From: Cymbidium sinense
Taxonomy: Eukaryota; Streptophyta; Magnoliopsida; Asparagales; Orchidaceae
Direction of reading: 5' to 3'
DNA: 64,000 bases
Assembly: GCA_021442155.1 (NCBI GenBank)
Contig: CM038225.1
Span: 83,588,925 to 83,652,924, forward strand
The position numbers and the translations under genes were made by a program. Under the pieces are notes generated by a model, which was not told the DNA's origin, searched no databases, and was given only the letters and a program-made list of their open reading frames with translations. How positions within the stretch are numbered: position 1 is the stretch's first letter; the number at the start of each line of letters is the position of its first letter. Shown here piece by piece: positions 11,050 through 23,300 of the stretch.

Positions 11050-13210
11050 GACCTAAATCTAGGGAGCTTTGAGGGCCAGCACAACCTAAATCTAAGGCAA
11101 AATGGGTAATTGGTTTGCCTCCACAAGAGGACAAACCACCACGACTTGGACTTACAACCCTGGGGTGGCACCTAACTCCTCCTGATTTTAAATACATGTA
11201 GGCAAGTCTTTATGCTTATAATAGCTAGGCTGTTATTTATTTAGAAAGAGACTAAGTCCTTAAACTCACCCTAAAGAGACTAGATCATGTAAAGGGACAT
11301 GCTTCAAATGACCTAAATCTAATGCAATTCAAATTTCATTTTATTTTTCATTTTGGACAATTATTTTGACTCAGCTAATAGGATTCATATGACTAATGCA
11401 TGAGAAAGAATTATTGGCCAAAATCAGTGAGAAGAGGAGGTGAGTTTCCACCATGGCTCTCAGGTCAAAGTTTCTCACAAGGTGGAAGCCCTCAATCAAG
11501 AGTGAAATAAGATGCATTTGTGCATGATATTATAAAAAAAAATGCTCATCAACTAAGGGGTTGCTAATTCTTTTATCTTGATTTTAAACTAAGCTTTAGG
11601 TGAGGTTATGAGTTGTTTAATTTTATTTGAGTTGTTAAGTTGGGTAAAAGATTTATTTTTTCTAAAGAGCCTAATCCACATCGGGCCATACATAAAGCAA
11701 GGAAGAAACTAGGAAAAATCATACTTAATGCAAAAGCTAAACAAATCATCAATCAATTTATAAAGCTAATCACAAAAGAATAAATGGCCATTGTGGTGGG
11801 CACCACACAAACCCAAAATATCAAATATGGGTAGCAGAACTTATACAACCAGATTATAAATGAATTAAATTATAATTAAGCAAGGAATTCATTGTTATGG
11901 GGTCTTCTTATTCTTTCTTTCTTTTTCTTTTTTTTCTTCTTTGGTTCCTTCTTTGGATGGTTGGATGGTAGATGCTCCAAGGCTTCACATGGTGCATAGG
12001 ATCTTATGACCAATGCTAATCCCCATAACAATCATTCCAAAATCCTAATTATACAAATTTTTACATGAAAAAGGGAAAAGTGGAAATTTAACTAACACCT
12101 GCAAAAATAAAGGTTAGCTAAAACAAACCACACAAATCCCAAGCATATATTGGACTTATCACCCACACATGGGTGACTAAGTCCACAATGGATTATGCTT
12201 AGGGTATAAAGCACCAAGCAAAAGCATTTTATATTTTTTATTTATGATAGGCCTTAAGCACAATCCCTACTAGAAAAGAATAGTTAGACTAAGAACGTCC
12301 TACCATTCATTCTGAGCATACAACATCAATCTAAAAATATATATCAAAATAAAATAAACATCAAACCATGCACCAACCTAAGGCTAGAAGTGGTGACTTA
12401 GGCTAATGTGTGTGCTTTGAAGGCTTGTGTGGTATGCTTAATATGGCTTTAGGTTCAAATTTTCTAAGTGTGAAGAACATGTTCAACTTAGAGGAGGGTT
12501 TCATTTAAGTTGTTTAATATTTTGGGTTGATTTTATTTCATGTTTTGATTTGGTTTAAGTGGATCTACAATTAATTACTAAGTTATGAAGAGGGAAGAAG
12601 AGAACTTCTCTTTCCTTCCCTAACCTAAGTAATTTCTAAAGTACATATTCACATTTTAGTTGTTTAGGTGAATGTTTTGATTAAATCTTTTAATTCAATC
12701 CTAAGTTTAGATAAACTCTAAACAAACCTATTCAAAAGAAAGGCATTTTAAGATTAAATAAAATGAATCAAAATTCACATAACACACATTACTTCATTTC
12801 TTTCCCAACATATAACATGCATATGGATGGACCCTAAGCATATCTATACATGCAAATGAGAGTATTTAACACACTTTATGATGCATGCTAAGTAATCCAT
12901 TTAAGAAATTTAGAAGTTGAATATGCATGATTTTCTTAAGTAGAAAAGGTTTTCCTTATCCAAAATTTTTACATACACACATGAAAGTAAGAAAGGCATA
13001 AGTGAGTATGCCATTGTTAACCAGAGGTGTATAAGGTACAAGACCTACTTAGGGCTACTTAAAACCTCAACCTCGGTTGTCAGACTAATATACCACTTTC
13101 CTTTACAAACATATGTATAAAAGAAATAAAATGGAAAAGAAGAATGCAAAGTTGTTTAATGGATTCATTTTTTGTTTATGCAATTTATGTATGCAAATAT
13201 AGGAAACCCT
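11050..13210 (-). other. LTR segment absent from the inverted LTR
   Basis: This part of the copy 1 LTR has a clear counterpart in the copy 2 LTR (about 52,590-54,700) but is missing from the inverted LTR, whose sequence passes from the equivalent of 13,210 to that of 11,050 near 24,720. It includes a pyrimidine tract at 11,899-11,945. No coding region is evident. Confidence 0.55.
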
Positions 13211-14610
13211 TAGGTGATAGCATAGGGATGAATAGGGTATGGAATGAAGTACGTGTTGGGTTCTTTTCAAATGAACCCTACATCTTACCAACTCGTATTC
13301 AAAACTATACTAACATAATGAAGAAAGGAAACCTATGCTGAGCATACCTTTATAATCTATCACATGCAAACTTATAATTAAAATAAGTAGCATACTTTCA
13401 GATTTGGTATTTGATTTATATGTTTTGAAAATAATTTGGATTTAGTAGTGATAATAGCATTCATATTTCTACTTTATATGCAAATTTGACATAAAGTAAA
13501 CAATTTCATTTTAAAATTTGAATTTCAAAATTATGAATGCATGAAATCACATGACATACAACTTAACATGTTGGGAAAGATTCATAATGAAAAACATGTA
13601 AACAAACTCACTTCACTTAAATCCTAAAGACATTCTTATAGAATAAGAAAGTTTAAAATAAATCAAAGTGAATTTCAAAGTGATTTTTGTTTAGTTTGAA
13701 GTTTGATTTAATTTTGAAAGGTGAGATGAGTTTTGTTCTAACCCATTCCCACATGTGTTTGATATTTTTGTTTAATTTTAGATAATTAGATCCATTTTAT
13801 GCATTGATTAGGTTAAGGTATGAATTAAGTAATTAATTAACCTTACCTACACCACCTTAGAAGAATTAACTAAATAATTATGAGCCAATGAGATGACATA
13901 AAACCCAAAGAATTTAAATTTGTAATGCACCTAATAATGAAAAGGCCTAATAATTTGGCTCACAATTAAAGTTAATTAAGCTAAGGGGTTTAGCTTAAGT
14001 AATTTCAAAACACCCTTTCATACTTATGAATTGGGGTTTTGATTTCCTTAATTGAACTTAGGCTATTAAACACCTAAGCATCTACCCAAAGTAGATTAAT
14101 TAAGTTATGGAACTTTTTTTAGAATTTTGAAATTGATTAAGGGATAATTAATGAAATTAATTAAGAAGATTAAGGAGAGAAAAGGGGTTTAGGGAATAGC
14201 TTGGAAATGCCCCAAAATATTCCATAAACCTCCTACTCGACCTTAATCAACCTAATCATAGGTTAAAATCACTAATCATACCTAATTATGCTTAATTACA
14301 TAAGAGAATTAGAAACCATATGCAATTCTTCTAATCAAGCCTTCAATAAATCCCAAGAAAATTAGGAGGTAGTCATCCCCTACCAAGAAATTTGGGATTA
14401 ATTAGGCTTAATTAAAAAATTAGCAAAATAACTTTCAATAAAATAAATTGAGAAAAGCATAATTCAAAACTCATCAAAATTAATTTTAAATATGTTCTAG
14501 GTTTAATTATCTATCCATATTTTATTTCATATTTTTTGAATTTTCTGAGGAGTTATGAATTTAGAAGATCTACAGGTTAGTTAGATTAATTAAACATTTA
14601 ATCTAACTTC

Positions 14611-14725
14611 ACCGACTCACGTGGTGGCGGTCGGCGCACTTTACATTTACATGTGGTCATGAGATTACTTAACTTATCACATCTAATGGTGCCTGCTTTA
14701 ATCCTCATGTCCGATCAAAGATCGG
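14611..14725 (-). promoter_or_regulatory. ACGT-core and GATC-hairpin island in copy 1 LTR
   Basis: A locally GC-richer block with CACGTG at 14,618-14,623 and the perfect inverted repeat CCGATC-AAA-GATCGG at 14,711-14,725. The inverted LTR (23,179-23,336) and the LTR at 26,265-26,405 keep the same arrangement. The core CACGTG is the G-box/ABRE type bound by plant bZIP and bHLH proteins. The TATA-like element is clear only in the inverted copy, so promoter function is inferred. Confidence 0.45.
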
Positions 14726-15737
14726 TGAGATCTCCTGCATTTTAATGGATAAAGATTTCTAAATGATAAAAGGATTTCTAATCGGATGGATGGATGAGAT
14801 CATCCAGGTTCTTTCCCTTGATCAACAGAGACCATCCATGATCAAGAGGAATATCCAAGCTCAATTTAGCATAAAATGAAACCAAATTCAACCCACACCA
14901 TCTAAAGATAGAGAGCAGAAAATCCAATGGTCAAAAATTGATGGGGTGAAAATTTATTTCACAAAGCTCCACACCGCATTGAGTTTAATGGTCAAAAAAT
15001 TCCATACCTCACTGGAGGTGATCACCGACACTTGATTCCCTTGGAAAAGCTTCATCTTGTTGAGATGAAGTTTTTGATGAGCACTTGGGGTAGATGATCT
15101 ATGGGAACTCCTCCTTTAGCTTTGCTTTGATCCAATTCTCTTCCCTTGCCTTTAGAACTTGGGAAACAAGTGAGCTCGACTAGCTTAAGTGTGCTTGCAA
15201 AGGAATTGCAAGGAAATGAAGTGTGGAAGAAGTTTCAATTGGCTCCCTATTTTCTTTTGAAAACTAAGAAATGAGAATGGAATGATCTAGGTGCTTAAAT
15301 CACTCTGATGGCTCTAGGTCTCTTAGACTCAATCATGAATTGCATTTGAGTTTGTTTAGGATATCTCCCCTTGAAGGATCGGACTGTGGACATGCCATTT
15401 TGATCCAATTGATCATGGGGGGTTGTTTGATGTTAGGGTCACATGGTGTTTGAGCCAAGTGGATTGCCAACCTCCCATGTGCTTGAATTTGAGCTTGAGA
15501 GGGAGTTTGAATTTCAATTTTGGTAGGGATGGGTTTGGTCTGGGGACCAAATGGGTGACCCAAACCCATTGGGTTGCACCACTCTAGGTCCCCTTGAGCT
15601 TTTAGGAAAGCCTCAGTGAAAGTGAAGAGGGTATGGCCAATTTACCCATGGATTAAGCCAAATTTTGTTCTATGGCCTAGGGGTACGTAGTCATTTTACT
15701 ATTTTCATGAGGTTTGGAATTCATTTGATAGGGTTTG

Positions 15738-16535
15738 GCTCATGTTGACCCATTTAGGTCAAATTGGGTCAAACCAAGGGTTGGGTCAAGTTCATATGAC
15801 CATTTGAAATATTTTGGTGGCTTTGGCTTGATTCAATTTGGTATGGTTTTAGATTTGGCTTATATGACTTCATTTAGGTCAAATGGGTCAAGTTGACTAT
15901 TTGACCATTTGACCTATTGGTAGGTGGGTAGGTTTAGGTTAGGTTAGTCATATGGAGGATTGGTATCTTTGTTTCCAATCAATTTTTTGGTTAAGTTCAA
16001 TTTTGGCTCAACATGACCCCTTTAGTCATGTTGGGTCTAAGGTCAATTGGGCTAGGTTAGGTCTAGTTGGCCAATTGAGGCTTTGGTCAAGTTCACAAGT
16101 GATTTGGAATGGAACTTGACCCATTGGTTTAATCAATTTGGCTTAGATCAAGTTTTGACACATTTTGACCCTTTAGGTCAAAATGGGTCAACTTGGGTCA
16201 AGTAGCCAATTGAGCTAGTTAGGCTCAAATGTTGGCTTGGTCAAGTTCAAACATAATCATGAGTGAACTTAGATCAATGGTTTCAATCAATTTGGCCTAT
16301 GGTGGATTTTGGTTAGGTTTCATTTTGGGTTAAGTGTTGACTTGGTCAACCTTAGGTTTGACTTGGTTTGACCCAATTTGATTGATTGATCATCCCATGA
16401 TGATTGTTGATCATGATGAGAGGATATATGAGTTTGGTTCAATCCAATTTGGTTAGGATCAAAATTTGGCTCATAAGGGTACTTTAGGTCACTTTGGGTC
16501 AAGTGAGCCTAAGTGGGTCAAAAATGGTCAAAACT
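15738..16535 (-). promoter_or_regulatory. GGTCAA/TTGACC-rich block in copy 1 LTR
   Basis: By eye about two dozen GGTCAA or TTGACC words occur in roughly 800 bp, as a degenerate short-period repeat built on phrases like TTTAGGTCAAATTGGGTCAA. TTGAC[CT] is the W-box bound by plant WRKY factors. The block recurs in all the LTR fragments that cover this region (21,230-22,030; 27,330-28,170; 32,800-33,330; 34,475-35,120). Regulatory use is inference; simple repeat expansion is the alternative. Confidence 0.45.
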
Positions 16536-16844
16536 TGATTTGAGTTGATCTTGTATATGGACTTATGATTGAAATATAAATCCATTTACATGGTTTGAAG
16601 TCAAATGGGTTTTGATCCATTTGAAAATTTCATATTCAAAGGAAGAATATGAAGGGTTTTGGGTTTGATTTTTTGATTGTTTTGATTTTGATTGAAGTTT
16701 GGATTTATATATGGGTTCATGATTGTAGGTTGATTGAATCATGAGAAAATCAAGAGTTTGGCTTGATTTGCTAAGTTTAAGATTTTCAACTTGAAAGGCT
16801 TAGATGATTTTGGAGTTTGATTTTGGAATTGGTTTTGATTGTTT

Positions 16845-17585
16845 GAATTTATATTTCATTTATATATGTGAATATAAATGAGAATATAAATGATCATGAG
16901 AAAATTTCAAGATTTGAAGTGGTTTAATCATGATTTGGGCTAAGTTCCATTAAAGGATTTAAAGGACTTAGGAAAATTTTGGAATTTAGAGTTTAAATTT
17001 TTAAATTTGGTTTGATTGATTTATATTTATATTTCATTTATATATGATAATATAAATGAGGATATAAATGAATTATGAGAAAATTTCATGATTTTGAGAT
17101 GGTTTGATCAAGATTTATGCTAAGTCCATTAATATAAAATTAATGACTCAAAAAGATTTTAAATTGGGAATTTAATTCTTGGATTTGATTTGATTGATTT
17201 ATATTTATATTTCAATTATATATGTGAATATAAATTAGAATTTAAAAGGGTTTTGAGAAAATCCATGAGTTTGAATTGATTTGATCAAGATTTTTAAGTC
17301 CTTAATGGAAAATTAAGAGACTTAGAAATTTTAATTGAGAATTTAATTTGTTTGATTTGATTGATTTATATTTATATTTCATTTTATATATGTGAATATA
17401 AATGAGAATATAAATGAGTTTTGAGAAATCAATGAGTTTGAATTAATTTTGATCAAGGTTTGGCTAAGTCCATTAATGGAAAATTAAGGACTTAAGGAAA
17501 ATGAATTGATTTGATTTTGAGTTTGATTTGATGGGTTTGATTTATATTTCATTTATATGTGAATATAAATGAAAATATAAATGAT
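16845..17585 (-). repeat. AT-rich tandem repeat, about 175 bp, five units
   Basis: The motif TTTATATTTCATTTATAT followed by its near complement ATATAAATGAGAATATAAAT recurs near 16,850, 17,030, 17,205, 17,370 and 17,545. Each unit contains an AT-rich inverted repeat and a partly conserved spacer containing GGCTAAGTCC. The unit number differs among LTR copies. Confidence 0.75.
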
Positions 17586-17973
17586 TTAAAATCTCAAAGG
17601 TTTGAATGGATTTGATCATGATTTTGGTTAAGTCCTTAGGAAGGACTTAGGCAAATGAGAATTTTTAATCATGAGTTTCAATCATGGATTTCAATCATAT
17701 GGAGTTGATTTATATTTGGAGAAATCAAATAGAATTGATTTGGAGTTTGACTTGAAAGAAGGAAAGTGACGAATGGTTTAGGCTAAGGGTAGGAAATTTT
17801 CTTAACACCCCAGGCATGACCTATTCTATGGCTAATCTTCTAAGTCTTAGGCTAGGTTGGGTGTCCACCTAATCACTAGATGTGTCTTAAAACTAAGGAA
17901 CTCTTCAAGTCTAAGAGGAGTCCTACATCTAAGATGGATGAATTGAGAGCTCATTCTAAAAATGAGGTCAACA

Positions 17974-20398
17974 ATCTCCCAGTGGAATTCACTGAGAGAA
18001 CCTAGGTCAGATGGCACTATCAGAAAAGACTATCAAAATTTCCATGAGGGTTTGAGTCCCAAGCTTTCTTCTAAGGTGATTGTTGCAAATCAATGTCACC
18101 TTAGGTTGGTTGATGTTATTTATAGGATGACTCATATGGATACACCACTCTTCGATGTGAGTCCCATGCTTTCTCCTGGTTGGCTACCAAATACATATTT
18201 GATATATGACTAGATGTCATCTTCTCTAGATTTTTGGATTAAGCCCTTAGTGGCCCCTCTCTCTAGCACTCTATTTGGATCACATCTTTTGCACCCCATT
18301 TAGATACTAGTGTTACTCTTGGATTGATAGTCCTCTTTCCAGTAACCACCATCTATGGTTGGAGAATTTGTTCTGGATGCATAGATTCTCCCTTGGTTGT
18401 TAAGTCCAGATTCTACATATAAATCCTTCTCAATTTTATCCCTCGCAAACTAACATGGTCCACAATAAACAAACTAAATAAAACAAATAAAATATTCACT
18501 TGTGGATTAGAATTCAAGAAATTTTCCCAAAGGCATCTATCTTTTGGGCGGTGACTCCTATAGAATTCACTACAGTTGAGATAAATCCAATGGACTCATA
18601 CTATACCCATCATTCAATCTATTTTGCCATGAGAAGGTTACCCTAATAGTTATTTCGCTTTGAAAGATGTAAGATTATGACGCATTGTTTCTAGCATGGT
18701 ATCATAAACCCAGGCACCTAGGTGGTTTGATTTGTTGTCCAAAGAAACTGATCACCCCAGTGATCTTTTGTAGTGAAAGATATGAGTCCTTGAGCTTTCT
18801 TCCCTTAAATTGATTATGCAAATCGAAAGGCACTCCTTTGGTCGAATAGTTCTCCCATCGACCATGAAGCTACTCCCTTTGGTTTAGTAAATCTGAGATA
18901 TGACTAGGCTAATTTAAGCTCCTTCTCAATATGATCCATTGCAAACTAATAGAATCCATCAAAACAAGCTAAAGAAATGAAATTAATCTTTGACTATCTT
19001 TGAGTTGATCTAAGTCCCCTAGCGACATTCACTCAATAGTAAGCCCTAGGTCAGGTTCGATTTGTTACCTAAAGCAACCGATCACCCAGTGATTTCTTAT
19101 TTCTAGAAGATGTGAGCCTCTGTGCTTTCTTCTTAAGACTTGACCATTCCAAACTGAAAGGCATCCCCTTGGTTGGATAGTCCTACCTTATGGTTGGTAG
19201 AGTACTCCTTTGGATTGGTAATACTTCTAGGCCTCCATATTTATGGTCATCCATCACAAAATGGGATCCATCAAAACAAACTAAAATAAATTAATCTTTA
19301 TCATTGAGTTGATCTAAGTCCCCCTCACTCAATATTCAGCCCACAGGTCAAGTTGATTTATTGCCGCTCAGCTAGTGGTTTCTTGTTTTGAAGATGTGAG
19401 TCCCTGCTTTCTTAGACTTGACCATTTGAAAAGGCATCCTGGTTGGATAGTCCACTTGGTGGTAACTACTCCTTTATTGGTAAATTTGACTTAGGATTGG
19501 GCCTCCATGGCCTACTGATATCCATCACCAATGGGACCCATCAAAAAAATCTAAAAATGATTAATCTTTGATTATTTGAGTTGATTTAAGTCCCATACAT
19601 TCACTCAATAGTCATAGGTTGGGTTCAATCTGTTGCTTTGATAGATTACCAACAAATACTTTGGAGAATGTAAGTCTACTATGCTTTCTTCTTAGTACAA
19701 CTGTTGCACACTGAAAGGCATTCCCTTTGGTTGGTTAGTCTTACTATGTGTTTAGTAGACTATCCCTTTTGATTGGTAAATCAGTTATCAGCTCCATGAT
19801 ACCATTAATCTATCCACCAATAAGGTCCATTTCAAAATCCAAAATTAAAAATTTGGAACAAATTCAACTTTCCTCCCTCAAGGGAGTGAAACAAACAAAA
19901 GAAAAATAATCAATCAATCCAAACCAAATCTTACTTCTCTCAAAGATGCAAATCTTTTCTAGTTCCTAGACTCAAATTCTAATCCCTCGGTGGATTTCAC
20001 CACTCCTCCCTTGTGGATGATTTGAACTTGCCTCCCAGTGGATTCACATACATAAATGGAGGCAAAACACAATTAAACAAGTAAAATTGAAACAAATTCA
20101 ACCTCTTCCCTGAAACTTAATTAAATAAATCAAATTTCTCCTGAGACTCAAATCAAATCAAACCTCATTCCCTTGTGGATGAGTTGAATCTTCTAGTGGA
20201 AGGTTCACATACTCCATCTAGTGGATTCCTCCTTCCCTTTCTTATGGTTGACATAAGTAGCCATAGCATTAAGCTCTAGATTCCTTCTACACTGGGTTAG
20301 GAGTAACTATTTCTATTAGTGCTTGTAATCATTCATTGTTGTTGATATTAAATATCCAATACATGGTGTTCCTTTCACACCACACACCTATTGCACTT
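17974..20398 (+). repeat. 3'-UTR tandem modules of the inverted element
   Basis: Reverse complement of the modules at 29,484-32,060 and 35,744-37,780. Recurrent phrases include GATTTGTT...AAGCAACC, GATGTGAGTCC and GAAAGGCATTCCC (about 18,720, 19,040, 19,330 and 19,620). The first bases (17,974-17,978, ATCTC) would be one copy of any target duplication of copy 1. No protein is recognisable; ORFs here change frame from module to module. Confidence 0.65.
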
Positions 20399-23300
20399 TG
20401 TTGACCTCATTTTAGATGAGCTCTTAACTCTTCCATCTTGACATGACTCTCTTATGAAGAGATCCTTAGTCTTAATACACATCTAGTGATTAGGTGGACA
20501 CTCAATAGCCATAGAGACTTAGAAGAGTTAGCCATAGAATAGGTCATGCAGAAGTCTTAGGAAAATTTGCCTACCTTATAGCTTGAACCATTTCTCACTT
20601 TCTTCCTTCAAGTCAAACTTTAAATCAAATGAACATCAAACTTAAATCAATTCCAACTTAATTGATTTTCTCCAAACCCAAAATTAGTTTCAAATGATTG
20701 AAATCCATGATCAATTCCAAATGATTGAAATTCCAAGTTCAAAATCTTTTCTAAGTCACTTTGATTCCCTCTTAAGGACTTAGCCCAAATCAAGTTCAAA
20801 TCTCTTCAAATTCATGAAATTTTCTCATGACCCATTTATATTTTCATTTATATTCACATAGATAAATAAAATATAAATTCAAATAACAAAAACCAACTCC
20901 AAAGATCAAACTTAAATTTAATCAAAATCCAACTTAAGCCTTTCAAGTCAAAATCTCAAACTTAGCCAAATCAATTTCAAATCAAGTCAAACTCTTGATT
21001 TTTCTTCATGATTCAATCAACCCTACAATCATGAATCTAAATATAAACACAAACAATCATCAAATCAAAACTCAATTCAAAAAATCAAACCCAAATTGAC
21101 TCATGTTCACCCTTTGAACTTGAAATTATCAAATGAATCAAAACCCATTTGACTTCAAACCACTTGCAAATGGATTTATGTGTCAATCATAAGTCCATAT
21201 GTGAGTTCAATCAAACTCAAATCAAGCTTTGACCAAGCCATTTGACCTACTTAGGCTCACTTGACCCCAAGTCACCTAAAGTACCCTTATGAGCCAAATT
21301 CTTATCCTAACCAAATTGGATTGAACTAAGCCCACCTAAGCTCATCATGAGATGATCAATCACTCAAATTGGTCAAACCAAGTCAAACCTAAGGGTTGAC
21401 CAAGTCAACAAAATGAAACTAGCCATAATCCACCATAGGCAAATTGATTGAAACCATTGATCAAAACTCATTCATGATCAATGTTTAAACTTGACCAAGT
21501 CAACATTTGAGCTAACTAGCCCATTGGCCACTTGGCCCAAGTTAACAACTTGAACTAAAAGTCAAAATGTGTCAAAACTTTCTAAGCCAAATTGATTGAA
21601 ACTAATGGGTCAAGTTCATTCTAAAATGATTGTTGAACTTGACCAAAGCCTCAAATGGCCAACTAGACCTTCGCACAATGACCATGAACCCAACTTGACT
21701 AAAAGGTCAAATTGAGCCAAACTCAAATATAAACCAAATTGATTGGAAACAAAATACCTATCCATTTCATATGACCAACCAAACATGAACCAACCCATGA
21801 ACCCAAATAGGTCAAATGGGTCAATTTGGTCAACTTGACTTATTTGACCTAAATGAACTCAATTGAACCAAAACTAAATATAAACCAAATTGAATCAAAC
21901 CAAAGCCACCAAAATATTTCAAATGGTCATATGAACTTGACACAACTTCGTTTGACCAATTTGACCAATTGTCAACATGACAAAACATTTTGACCTAAAT
22001 GGGTCAACATGAGCCAAATCACATCAAACTAATTCCAAATTGAAACTAGCCTTTTTTTTTGAAACATATCAGCATATTCAAATTGAAATCAAGTGTACAT
22101 TTTACCCCTAGGCTATAGGGTAAATTTTGGCCAAATTCACATGAAATTTGGTCAAATCCTCTTCATGACCACTTGACACCCTCCTAGTGGACCAAGTGGA
22201 CACTAGTGAGTGTGGTGCACCCATGGGTTTGGGTCAGCCCTAAGGTCAAAATCGACTACTTGCTTGAAAATGGCCACATGGAATCCCTCCTCCACTTGAT
22301 TTAATCACATATGAGCTCCACTACTCCACTCCTTAGGCCAAATTGAATGCAAGGACACCTCTAACAGCCTAACAAGCCCATTAAAGGAGCTCAATTGGAT
22401 CAAAATGGTAAGAGAAGGTTCGATCATCTGATTGCTCTAGGGAGAGATATACTCCCCCTAATTTCACTTGAATCTCATTCTACCCTATTCGATTGAAGCA
22501 TAAAAACTCAGAGAAAGCCATAGCTAGTGTTCCCAAGCTTCTTATAGTGAGTTAGAATTCCCATCTTGTCAATTTTCTTAGGCTAAAAATAGGGGAGCTC
22601 CATTGAAATTCAATCCCACTCCACACTCAATACCAATCCAATTCGCTTTACAAACTTCATCAAGGAGCTCAATCAAATTCACCCAAGATTTTTCTCACCA
22701 AACTCCAAAGGCAAAGGAGGTGTTACCTCAACCAAGACCGAGCTTAAGTGAAGGTGGAGTTAGCCTCTAGAAGGATCTACCCAATCTCAACACCTCAAAA
22801 CTTTAGCAAAGCTTTGTCTCTACTTGACGAAGCTTCTCCAAGGAAATCGAGTGTCGGTGATCACCTTCGGCGAGGTAAGCCATTAAACCGAGCTCAATTT
22901 AGCCATTATTTGGAGCTTTGTCAAAGAAAGTATCACCCCATGAGATTTCAGCCATTAGATGTGATCTCCTATGCATGTTGATGGTGTGGGTTGAGTTTGG
23001 ATCCAATCCAAGCTCAATCGAGCTCAAATCTTCCCTTAGAAGATGGATGGTGGCCATCTCCCGTAGGGAAGATCAGAGATAGATCAAGGGTCGTCCATCC
23101 ACGCATATGGATAGCCATGATTAAATCTACATAGATCCCACATTTTATCTCTTTAGAACTATGAATTTAACCTCAGTCGTCCGATCCTTGATCGGACAGA
23201 TGAGGAGAAAGAGCATAGCGCCGCCTCTAATGCGATAATATGATGTGATAACTTAAATAGTGAATCCTATAATGCCACATGGAAAGCATGTGACGTGTCA

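Larger units (their letters stand above)
1..17973 (-). mobile_element. Tat-clade Ty3 retroelement, copy 1 (partial, nested)
   Basis: Read on the minus strand, the parts run in the order LTR (10,412-17,973), primer binding site (10,389-10,404), stem-loop leader (7,983-10,178), gag-like region, protease, reverse transcriptase, Ty3-type RNase H, a second RNase H and integrase. Integrase is cut by the window edge at base 1. The second RNase H between RT/RH and integrase is a known trait of plant Tat-clade elements. The same order and sequence recur in copy 2 at 37,897-47,888. The LTR outer end reads TGTTGACCTC in element sense and stops abruptly at 17,973, where sequence of another element begins. 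Many stops and frameshifts make it non-autonomous. The 3' LTR should lie left of the window. Confidence 0.85.
10412..17973 (-). repeat. 5' LTR of copy 1, about 7.56 kb
   Basis: In element sense the LTR starts TGTTGACCTC at 17,973 and ends in CA at 10,412, seven bases from the decayed PBS. The same outer tip is found at 20,399 (inverted copy), 34,471 and 35,743, which supports the boundary. The order from the PBS side is: U5 stem-loop (10,420-10,478), AT-rich body, pyrimidine tract (11,899-11,945), ACGT/GATC island (14,611-14,725), GGTCAA-rich block (15,738-16,535), AT-rich 175-bp tandem repeats (16,845-17,585), tip. Only short chance ORFs are present. An LTR this long is unusual for plant Ty3 elements. 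The length is direct from the two boundaries; the boundaries rest on copy comparison. Confidence 0.75.

Noticed and set aside
15333..16502. ORFs rich in Asn, Pro and Gln as proteins
   Set aside because: They read through the GGTCAA repeat and exist only because that repeat lacks stops in one frame; not kept in other LTR copies.
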